Shown in pieces: positions 1-4,664 of a stretch of DNA of 5,882 bases. The notes below the pieces were generated by a model. That model had not been told where the DNA came from, did not search any database, and saw nothing but the letters and a program-made list of their open reading frames with translations. The first letter of the stretch is position 1; every line of letters begins with the position of its first letter. The position numbers and the translations under genes are program-made. Source of the stretch: Patescibacteria group bacterium (GTDB lineage: Bacteria > Patescibacteriota > Minisyncoccia > Portnoybacterales > GWB1-42-6); contig JAHIST010000019.1 of assembly GCA_018818145.1 (NCBI GenBank), positions 1-5,882 of the forward strand, given 5' to 3'.

Positions 1-54
1 CCATTTAAATCTTTGTTCCCGATCATATTTTAAAGGGCTTGGCATAGTAGTCAT
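1..54 (-). CDS. Possible start of an unidentified ORF running off the left edge
   Basis: A minus-strand frame opens with ATG at 54-52 and stays open for 18 codons to the window edge (MTTMPSPLKYDREQRFKW); a second in-frame ATG is at 45-43. It lies 73 bases downstream of the sortase-fusion gene on the same strand, so it could be the next gene of that run. No Shine-Dalgarno sequence precedes it, but most genes here lack one. Eighteen codons are too few to identify a family, and a chance frame of this length is quite possible. A competing reading is the tail of a plus-strand gene, since one plus frame is open from position 2 to a stop at 64-66. Confidence 0.3.
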   Translation of the reverse strand, partial: MTTMPSPLKYDREQRFKW

Positions 55-114
55 AGTTAATAGTTAACAGGTGTTACCCTTAACTATACCAAGTGTCACC
101 TTATGGTGTTAACT
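53..114. repeat. Hairpin-rich spacer with competing inverted repeats
   Basis: The heptamer ATAGTTA is directly repeated (53-59 and 60-66). Both ATAGTTAA at 53-60 and ATAGTTAA at 60-67 can pair with TTAACTAT at 80-87; the second pairing is strengthened by an inner GGT/ACC stem (70-72 with 76-78). AGTTAACA at 62-69 can also pair with TGTTAACT at 107-114, and CACC-TTAT-GGTG (97-108) forms a small local hairpin. In the minus-strand transcript this follows the stop of the sortase fusion and precedes the ATG at 54. There is no T-tract after the stems, so it is not a standard intrinsic terminator. It could be an mRNA structure, a mobile-element end or a repeat remnant. Confidence 0.6.
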
Positions 115-127
115 CTACAGTTTTTGG

Positions 128-1273
128 CTATTTTATCAATTCCGCCCTTACTACCAGCCTTTTTAGCGCTGTGCCGATTGGCCAGCAAGTCATTAAGGTT
201 AAAATCGGTTCTTTGGTGTTGGAAATATTCACTTCTTTGGGCAGAAGGATTTTTTTGCCGATAACCCGATAATCATATTGAAAATGATCGTAAACCAACG
301 AAATAATGTCGCCGGGTTCCAGCTTGTCAAGCAAAGTAAAAACTTGGCCGTATTGCGTTTTGACCCAGGGAAAAATTGAGCTGTGGCCGGAAAGAAAAAC
401 TTCGCCGTCCTGTCCCGGCAGGGCGCTTCCCGGATAAATAATAACTCCCTGATTTAGCGCATCGTTCAATTCTTTTTGGCTGGTGCCAGTGCTAAAAACC
501 AGCGGGGCTTTAATATTAATTTTAGAGATAGCTATAGAATTTGCCAGCTCGGTATAATTTACTTTGTAGCTCGTCGACGTGCCGGTTGAAGATTCGTTGG
601 GATTAGATTGGTTGTTTCCTTGAAACATCCGCTGAAAGTCAGCTGGCGAAAGCTGTTTTGAGGCGTTCGTATCGTAGGAAATCTTCTCATTTTTTTCATA
701 AAAAACCCAGCGCAGATAAACCGCGGAGAAGTTTAAGCTGACAAAAGCGATTAAAAAGACGGCGATGGCGGTCAGTGAATAAAATAAAAATTTATTTATT
801 TGATGTAAGTTCGGAAAAAGCGGCCAAACTTTATTTTGGTATGTAAAATATTTTTCGTCAAAGTTTTCTTCAAGAAAGTTTTCTTCAGAACGCAAAGATT
901 TTTTCCACAAAAAATAAATAGGGATAAGGGCCAAGATTAAAAACCAGGAACGAAATAAAATTGCCAGTGCGGGATTCAGCAGAAAAATCACGGCCGAATA
1001 CATCGGGTGGCGGACAAATTTATAGGGTCCGCTGGTTGCTAAATTTTGCGCTGACTTGTTTTTTGCCAGCGCAAAAATGCTCCACCAGGTAATCAGCAAA
1101 TATAATATCAGCAGGGCTAAAAAAACGTATACGGCGCTGGCAAGCTCAATATAAATTTTGGGTCCGCCAAGAAAAGTTCCCAGAGCCAAAAAAATCGCAC
1201 CCAAGACAAAATTACCCAGCAGGGCACCGGGCATACAGCCCAGTAGTTCTTTAATTTTTATTTTTTGAGTCAT
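128..1273 (-). CDS. ICMT-like membrane methyltransferase domain fused to a sortase domain
   Basis: One uninterrupted 381-aa frame holds two domains. Residues about 15-150 are hydrophobic segments around the signature GPYKFVRHPMY (82-92), followed by EENF...F..KYFTYQNKVWPLFP (about 130-153). This pattern is typical of the isoprenylcysteine carboxyl methyltransferase / phospholipid methyltransferase superfamily, which uses S-adenosylmethionine. A further membrane segment (about 160-185) leads to a Ser/Asn/Thr-rich linker (about 200-238) and a sortase domain (about 240-381). The sortase has His297 (LSGHSS), Cys363 (LTLMTCWP) and Arg372 (KRLVVRAEL), the expected catalytic triad of this transpeptidase family. 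The sortase half should lie outside the membrane and cleave or link surface proteins. The start ATG lies 3 bases after the upstream CAP gene's stop, with no Shine-Dalgarno, suggesting translational coupling. Both domains look complete. The methyltransferase substrate is unknown, and that half might serve only as a membrane anchor. Confidence 0.9.
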   Translation of the reverse strand: MTQKIKIKELLGCMPGALLGNFVLGAIFLALGTFLGGPKIYIELASAVYVFLALLILYLLITWWSIFALAKNKSAQNLATSGPYKFVRHPMYSAVIFLLNPALAILFRSWFLILALIPIYFLWKKSLRSEENFLEENFDEKYFTYQNKVWPLFPNLHQINKFLFYSLTAIAVFLIAFVSLNFSAVYLRWVFYEKNEKISYDTNASKQLSPADFQRMFQGNNQSNPNESSTGTSTSYKVNYTELANSIAISKINIKAPLVFSTGTSQKELNDALNQGVIIYPGSALPGQDGEVFLSGHSSIFPWVKTQYGQVFTLLDKLEPGDIISLVYDHFQYDYRVIGKKILLPKEVNISNTKEPILTLMTCWPIGTALKRLVVRAELIK

Positions 1274-1276
1274 AGT

Positions 1277-2272
1277 TTAGATAAATATCAAAAGCGCGGA
1301 TAATCCAATAAGCGCGGTCGTCACAAAAATTGCCGGCCAGCGCTGAATTCTGATTTTAACAAAAATATTTATACCCAGGGCAATTAATAAAAACAGCGTG
1401 AAATAAAGATACAAGCTTTTGGTCGCCTCTTCAAAATTAGAAACAAAGGCGCCCAAAATTTTTGTGGCGGGTTTATTAATTTGCGGGTGATTATCGGTTA
1501 ATTCATTGACGGAAAGTTTGGTGTTGGGCGTTGAATTAAATTCCGGCATCGCGGATGGCGAAGTTGTTTCTTTGGTGGCGGGCGCGACGGGGCTGGGCGT
1601 GCCAGCGGTATTTGGGGCGGCGGTCGGCGCCGGCGTCAAAGCGGGCGTTTGAGCAGGAGAAGAAACTGGGCTGGCGGATGGTTTTGTTATTGCGAGCTGG
1701 CTGGTTTTTGGCGCTGGCTGGCGGCCAAAAGTCAAAACAGCTAAAGTTGTTTCTTGTTTTTCAATTTTTCCGTTTTTTACTGCCAAGCCGATTTCTTTGA
1801 AATTCGGGTCAAGGATATTATCGCGGTGCGCGGGGCTGGCCATCCAGGCCGAAAAAACAGCTCTGCTTTCAAAAAAATTCATCGCCAGATTTTCGCCGGC
1901 GTAATCATAATTGTAGCCAGCCGTCCTAAACCAATACCAGGGAGTGACGCCCGAAGAACTTGTATGGTCAAAATAATTATTGACCACCATGTCGTCTGCT
2001 TTTAATTTGGCAGCTGAATTAAGCTGATTATTTAGCGCCAGCAAAGGTAAGTTTTTTTCCTGGCGCGCCTGATTAATTAAATTCAGCAATTCGTTGCTCG
2101 CAATATCGGAAAATAACTGCGTGCGGGGTAAAAATAAAAATGCGGAAATTAGGGCAATTTTTAAGGCGATTAAACCAACGGCATACAAAAAAAGAGGTTT
2201 ATTTTGCAAATTTTTAGGCAAAAACCCGTTTTCCGCGGTCGGAATGAAGATGTTTTTTAAGTATTCAAGCAT
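1277..2272 (-). CDS. CAP-domain (SCP/YkwD-like) membrane-anchored surface protein
   Basis: 331 aa. A short cytoplasmic N-terminus is followed by a membrane helix (about 27-48), then a CAP domain (about 60-185). The domain shows LLNLINQAR at its start, FDHTS (His103), GENLA (Glu127) and SPAHRDNIL (His149), the usual CAP cavity residues. A long Pro/Ala/Thr/Ser-rich linker (about 186-260) leads to two more membrane helices (about 287-305 and 313-331). CAP proteins are mostly extracellular, and bacterial members are often cell-wall or sporulation associated without a settled reaction. The product probably exposes the CAP domain outside the cell, tethered at both ends. It is the first gene of a pair with the downstream sortase fusion. 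Its ATG lies 5 bases from the outer end of an insertion sequence, so its present 5' leader is made of IS sequence. The N-terminus looks intact, so the element struck the leader and not the coding region. Confidence 0.9.
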   Translation of the reverse strand: MLEYLKNIFIPTAENGFLPKNLQNKPLFLYAVGLIALKIALISAFLFLPRTQLFSDIASNELLNLINQARQEKNLPLLALNNQLNSAAKLKADDMVVNNYFDHTSSSGVTPWYWFRTAGYNYDYAGENLAMNFFESRAVFSAWMASPAHRDNILDPNFKEIGLAVKNGKIEKQETTLAVLTFGRQPAPKTSQLAITKPSASPVSSPAQTPALTPAPTAAPNTAGTPSPVAPATKETTSPSAMPEFNSTPNTKLSVNELTDNHPQINKPATKILGAFVSNFEEATKSLYLYFTLFLLIALGINIFVKIRIQRWPAIFVTTALIGLSALLIFI

Positions 2273-2277
2273 AAAAG

Positions 2278-2294
2278 TGGTATTCAGTAAACCA
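2278..2294 (+). repeat. Left terminal inverted repeat of the IS
   Basis: TGGTATTCAGTAAACCA here matches the reverse complement of 3242-3258 at 13 of 17 positions (pattern TGGTAnnnAGTAAnCCA). The repeat is itself partly self-complementary (GTGGT at 2277-2281 with ACCAC at 2291-2295), so it can form a small hairpin in the CAP gene's leader RNA. Confidence 0.7.
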
Positions 2295-2306
2295 CGGAAA
2301 AGTGCT

Positions 2307-2335
2307 AAAATAGAGGATAATTAAGCATAAATCAA
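2307..2335 (-). promoter_or_regulatory. Predicted outward-facing promoter for the CAP gene inside the IS
   Basis: On the minus strand TTGATT (2335-2330) and TATTTT (2312-2307) are separated by exactly 17 bases, each with 4 of 6 consensus bases. Transcription would start near 2300 and reach the CAP ATG at 2272 after about 28 bases. Because it lies inside the IS left end, it would be an element-supplied promoter. The hexamers are only moderate matches in AT-rich DNA, so this is tentative. Confidence 0.4.
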
Positions 2336-2364
2336 GCCGCTGTAATTTCCTCCTTTCAGCGCTT
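2334..2364 (+). promoter_or_regulatory. Hairpin in the transposase leader with CCTCCTTT loop
   Basis: AAGCCGCTG (2334-2342) pairs with CAGCGCTT (2357-2364) with one bulged C, leaving a 14-base loop that contains TTTCCTCCTTT. The stem ends 7 bases before the transposase ATG, where it could hinder ribosome access. The loop contains the same CCTCCTTT as the anti-Shine-Dalgarno end of 16S rRNA. On the opposite strand the loop reads AAAGGAGG, a strong Shine-Dalgarno sequence, but with no suitably spaced gene. Confidence 0.5.
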
Positions 2365-2371
2365 TTCCCTG

Positions 2372-3236
2372 ATGACTAAAAACAAAGATAAATTAAGTTA
2401 CAATCATCTGCCCAAACACGTCTCGGTGAAGGATTTCAACCAATACATCAAACCACATCTGCGAACTCCTATTAAAGGACCAAAACCAGCTATCTCAACT
2501 TACAAGATTTTCAATTACATCCTGTATGTGCTGCACGCGGGAATACAATGGAAACAATTAAAAACCTACAAGAATGAGTTGCATTGGTCCAACGTCTACA
2601 AATGGCACAATCGTTGGTCAAAGGACAGCTCCTACGAAAGATTGTTTTTATCTTCGGTCATGGAGTTAAATGAACAGGGTAAGCTGGATTTATCAATTCT
2701 GCACGGTGATGGTTCCAATGTGGTGGCTAAAAAGGGGGCAAAAGATCGGCTACTGCGGCTGGAAGCATCAGCGAGGAGAAAAAACCCTTGCTTTAGCGGA
2801 TAATCTGGGTAATATCATCGCTCCGATGAAAGCCAAAGCGGTTAATATTCATGACTGTATTTTATTCAATGAATCATTTAATAACTTAATAGAAATAGCT
2901 GACTTGCTGGAATTGGACATCCAAGAATCGTTCATAACCCTGGACTCGGGCTTTGATTCAATTGCCAATCAAAATGAAATACTGAAAGCGGGACTGAGGT
3001 CGGTGATTAAACCCAATCTTCGGGGAATGAAGAATCAAGACAAAATTGAACAAAAACTGAATGAGTTTGAATCGTTGTTGAATATTTACAAAGAACGTTT
3101 CAAGATTGAAAGATGTTTCGCCTGGAAAGATGTCTATCGAAAATTAGTTATCCGTTATGAGCGATTGCAGTGCACCTTTATGGGCTTCCGCTATCTGGCT
3201 TATTCAATGATAAATTATCGCGGTATATTCAAATGA
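2372..3236 (+). CDS. IS5-family-like DDE transposase, split by a frameshift
   Basis: The protein is encoded in two overlapping frames: the first starts at ATG 2372 and is open to a stop at 2801-2803, the second carries the rest to TGA at 3234-3236. The first part (about 122 aa used) has the N-terminal domain with GIQWKQL and WSNVYKWHNRW and the first catalytic aspartate D113 (LHGDGSNVVAKKG). The second part continues KIGYCGWKHQRGEKTLAL, then LDSGFDS (second Asp) and FKIERCFAWKD (catalytic Glu), ending near 287-288 residues in total, a normal length for this family. Catalytic residues are divided between the frames, so only a joined product could be active. The junction is at A5G5 (2729-2738) and needs a +1 or -2 shift. 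This may be programmed frameshifting, transcript slippage, a decay mutation or a sequencing error. No Shine-Dalgarno precedes the ATG. Confidence 0.85.
2729..2739 (+). other. Candidate frameshift site A5G5C in the transposase
   Basis: In the first frame the codons are AAA AAG GGG GCA; the second frame resumes with CAA at 2739. Skipping one G (+1) lets a glycyl-tRNA re-pair perfectly on GGG and gives K-K-G-Q-K-I-G-Y. Re-reading two bases (-2) gives K-K-G-G-Q-K-I-G-Y, which looks closer to the Lys-Lys-Gly-Gly seen in relatives. A simple -1 shift would enter the wrong frame. Confidence 0.5.
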
Positions 3237-3241
3237 AATTA

Positions 3242-3258
3242 TGGGTTACTCGCTACCA
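3242..3258 (-). repeat. Right terminal inverted repeat of the IS
   Basis: TGGGTTACTCGCTACCA is the imperfect inverted partner of 2278-2294 (13 of 17). It begins 6 bases after the transposase stop codon, which is the compact arrangement expected at the 3' end of an insertion sequence. Confidence 0.7.
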
Positions 3259-3272
3259 GTTCAATAATTGCT

Positions 3273-3301
3273 ATTATACAAGGAAAATAATAATATGTCA
3301 A
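3273..3301 (-). promoter_or_regulatory. Perfect-consensus sigma70-type promoter facing the IS and CAP gene
   Basis: On the minus strand TTGACA (3301-3296) and TATAAT (3278-3273) are both 6 of 6 and separated by exactly 17 bases. Transcription would start near 3266, just outside the right IS end, and run leftward antisense to the transposase. It lies downstream of the terminator that closes the DsbA-like gene, so it starts a new unit. Without the IS it would lie about 20 bases from the CAP gene's ATG, so it is probably the original promoter of the CAP-sortase operon. Confidence 0.8.
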
Positions 3302-3318
3302 AAGTTTTGCGCGCAAAC

Positions 3319-3347
3319 AAAAATAGCCCCGTGGTGAGGCTATTTTT
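3319..3347. terminator. Bidirectional intrinsic terminator
   Basis: AATAGCC (3322-3328) and GGCTATT (3338-3344) form a 7-bp stem with a 9-base loop, extended by flanking A and T runs. Read rightwards it ends in a T-run and could stop transposase transcripts; read leftwards it ends in TTTTTGTTT and stops the DsbA-like gene, whose stop codon is at 3360-3362. Confidence 0.8.
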
Positions 3348-3359
3348 TTAAAGATGAGT

Positions 3360-3986
3360 TTATTGATTTAATTTCTGGTCAATAATTTTCTGGAATTCCT
3401 CGTAGGGCTGGGCGCCGATGAATTTTTGGCCGTTGATGAAGAAAGTCGGCGTAGCGTCAACTTCTCTGGCCTGGCCTTCGTCCAGCCATTTTTGAAGTTT
3501 TCCGTCGTATCTGTCGGAAGCGTAGCATTCATTAAATTTTGCCAAATCCATGCCGACATTAGTCGCGAAATCTTTCAGGATATCTTCGTCGGTAATCTGG
3601 CCCTGATGGTTGAATAAATAATCATGATATTCAATAAATTTGTTTTGTTCTTGAGCACACAGCGTCGCCTCGCCTAATTCAAAAGGCGGATAGAAGAAAA
3701 AAACAAATTTAACTTTTCCGGTGGCGACATAAGCGTCTTTTATTTTACCGAAAGTCTCGGTGGCAAAACGAGCGCAAGCCGGGCAGAGAAAATTGGTATA
3801 TTCTTCAATTGTTACGGCCGCGTTCGGGTCGCCAAAAGAAATTCCGGCCTCGCTAATGACGGCCGCTGTTTTTTGGGGCTGGGAAATAGCCGCCTGCTGG
3901 GGGCTGTTTTTAGAATAATACCAGCCGCCGCCAATAACTAATGCAGATAAAATTATCGCTACGACTATAATTTTTTTGTCGGACAT
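3360..3986 (-). CDS. Membrane-anchored DsbA-like thiol oxidoreductase
   Basis: 208 aa with an N-terminal membrane helix (about 5-24), a short spacer, and a thioredoxin-fold DsbA-type domain (about 45-206). The domain has the active-site motif Cys68-Pro-Ala-Cys71 in TNFLCPACARF, a helical insert with FEYHDYLF-like features (IEYHDYLFNHQ, 118-128), and the cis-proline loop ATPTFFING (Pro180). This matches the DSBA/thioredoxin_4 group of exported oxidoreductases that introduce or shuffle disulfides outside the cytoplasmic membrane. Two extra cysteines (Cys110, Cys154) are present and may pair with each other. No DsbB/VKOR partner is visible in the window, so its oxidation route is unknown. It is transcribed alone, from a promoter at 4013-4041 to the terminator at 3319-3347. 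It has no clear Shine-Dalgarno. Confidence 0.92.
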   Translation of the reverse strand: MSDKKIIVVAIILSALVIGGGWYYSKNSPQQAAISQPQKTAAVISEAGISFGDPNAAVTIEEYTNFLCPACARFATETFGKIKDAYVATGKVKFVFFFYPPFELGEATLCAQEQNKFIEYHDYLFNHQGQITDEDILKDFATNVGMDLAKFNECYASDRYDGKLQKWLDEGQAREVDATPTFFINGQKFIGAQPYEEFQKIIDQKLNQ

Positions 3987-4012
3987 AAAGTTTGCTTAAT
4001 GCTTATTGGTTA

Positions 4013-4041
4013 ACTATATTATTAATAAGTGAATTTGTAAA
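4013..4041 (-). promoter_or_regulatory. Predicted promoter of the DsbA-like gene
   Basis: On the minus strand TTTACA (4041-4036) and TATAGT (4018-4013), each 5 of 6 consensus, are separated by 17 bases. Transcription would start near 4006, about 20 bases before the ATG at 3986. The -35 box directly joins the end of the 4041-4151 inverted-repeat element (sharing base 4041). Confidence 0.65.
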
Positions 4042-4151
4042 CCCCGTTAGAGATTTCCCGAATAAACTTATAATTTATCAACAAGAGCCGTAGGCGGAAT
4101 CGCAATATAATTCAAAGAATAATATGGACATGATTGAATCTCTAACGGGGT
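4041..4151. repeat. MITE-like 111-bp element with perfect 15-bp inverted ends
   Basis: ACCCCGTTAGAGATT at 4041-4055 is exactly inverted at 4137-4151, enclosing 81 AT-rich bases with no coding capacity and one GC-rich patch (about 4085-4100). It lies in the spacer between the 101-aa gene and the DsbA-like gene. Both ends are bordered by A residues (TAA outside left, AAA outside right), so a short duplication is possible but not demonstrable. There is no T-tract, which argues against a simple terminator. A small non-autonomous transposable element, a REP-like dispersed repeat or a structured RNA are the alternatives. It differs in sequence from the IS ends at 2278 and 3258. Confidence 0.65.
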
Positions 4152-4160
4152 AAAGGAAAA

Positions 4161-4466
4161 TCATTTTTTTTCTCTAACCACAACACTTTTGGGGTTAATT
4201 TTTTTTCCGGCGTCGGTTGGCTGTTTAGCGTCTTTTTCTTCCTGTTCTTTGAGAAATTGACGGACTAGTTCGGGCACCTTTTTTCTTGGCAATATCCGCT
4301 CTTTGGATTTTTTTGCCGGTTTTTCGGAGGGTTCTTCTTCAAAAGGAATATAATGTTTTCCCTGTTTTCGGAAAAAAGGGTCTTGGTCGGGACGCAGTTT
4401 AGGATTTTCAAGAGGAGGTTTTTTTGGAATTAGGGGTTCTTGCCCCGATAGTTCGGGATTTTTCAT
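4161..4466 (-). CDS. Small disordered hydrophilic protein of unknown function
   Basis: 101 aa, not recognised. It is rich in Lys, Glu and Pro, with Pro-rich stretches at the start (about 8-30), a middle containing FFRKQGKHYIPFEEEP (about 31-46), and a likely helical segment VPELVRQFLKEQEEKD (about 64-79). There are no membrane segments or cysteines, and the composition predicts largely disordered, soluble protein. Its ATG follows the stop of the 56-aa membrane protein after only 3 bases, so the two are almost certainly co-transcribed and perhaps translationally coupled. It is the last gene before the 111-bp inverted-repeat element. The tight coupling and intact frame argue for a real gene; the function is unknown. 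Confidence 0.65.
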   Translation of the reverse strand: MKNPELSGQEPLIPKKPPLENPKLRPDQDPFFRKQGKHYIPFEEEPSEKPAKKSKERILPRKKVPELVRQFLKEQEEKDAKQPTDAGKKINPKSVVVREKK

Positions 4467-4469
4467 AAT

Positions 4470-4640
4470 TTATTGTTTTTCCTGGTTCTCTAATTGTTCG
4501 TATTTAGTTAAAGAATTTTTATAATAATTGTCGGGATTTGAAACAAATTTATTATAAATATGCAACGAATAAAATAAAACCGCAATTTCAAAAATTGCCA
4601 CGCAGATCAAGCCGAATTTTATATACCTGACATAGTTCAT
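4470..4640 (-). CDS. 56-aa single-pass membrane protein of unknown function
   Basis: A short frame from ATG 4640 to TAA 4470-4472 encodes a protein starting MNYVRYIKFGLICVAIFEIA. It has a basic N-terminus, one clear membrane helix (about 9-28, with a Cys and a Glu inside) and a hydrophilic tail with KYEQLENQEKQ at the end. The layout suggests a short cytoplasmic start, one membrane crossing and a roughly 28-residue tail. It begins 24 bases after the exonuclease stop and ends 3 bases before the 101-aa gene, so it fills a gap otherwise without coding. No family is recognised. The positional fit and the clean helix make it likely to be real. Confidence 0.6.
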   Translation of the reverse strand: MNYVRYIKFGLICVAIFEIAVLFYSLHIYNKFVSNPDNYYKNSLTKYEQLENQEKQ

Positions 4641-4664
4641 AAATAATAAGCTTCTGATAATCCT

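Larger units (their letters stand above)
2278..3258 (+). mobile_element. IS5-family-like insertion sequence, about 0.98 kb
   Basis: The element consists of a plus-strand DDE transposase (2372-3236) bracketed by imperfect terminal inverted repeats (2278-2294 and 3242-3258, 13 of 17 positions matching). Everything outside it in this window is read on the minus strand. Its size fits IS5-group elements. No target duplication is recognisable: the left flank ends AAAAG and the right flank begins GTTCA, so the outer ends may be off by a few bases or the insertion is old. It sits between a consensus minus-strand promoter and the CAP gene that this promoter faces. Confidence 0.75.

Noticed and set aside
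1277..2272. LPRTQ at residues 48-52 of the CAP protein as a sortase signal.
   Set aside because: It follows the first membrane helix near the N-terminus and precedes the CAP domain. Sortase signals lie near the C-terminus before a helix and a basic tail, so this is most likely chance.
1555..2324. Plus-strand open frames of 76-83 aa opposite the CAP gene.
   Set aside because: They are antisense shadows of a well-supported coding region with low-complexity composition and no recognisable domains.
2303..3273. TGCTA at 2303-2307 and 3269-3273 as a target-site duplication of the IS.
   Set aside because: The sequences just inside these copies do not form inverted repeats, whereas 2278-2294 and 3242-3258 do and lie at different places.
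3368..3617. Two 63-aa frames overlapping the DsbA-like gene.
   Set aside because: They lie in other frames of a gene with a clear active site and have no features of their own.
4041..4151. CRISPR or intrinsic terminator reading of the CCCCGTTAGAGA pair.
   Set aside because: Only two copies exist and they are inverted, not direct; the loop is 81 bases and no T-tract follows either arm.
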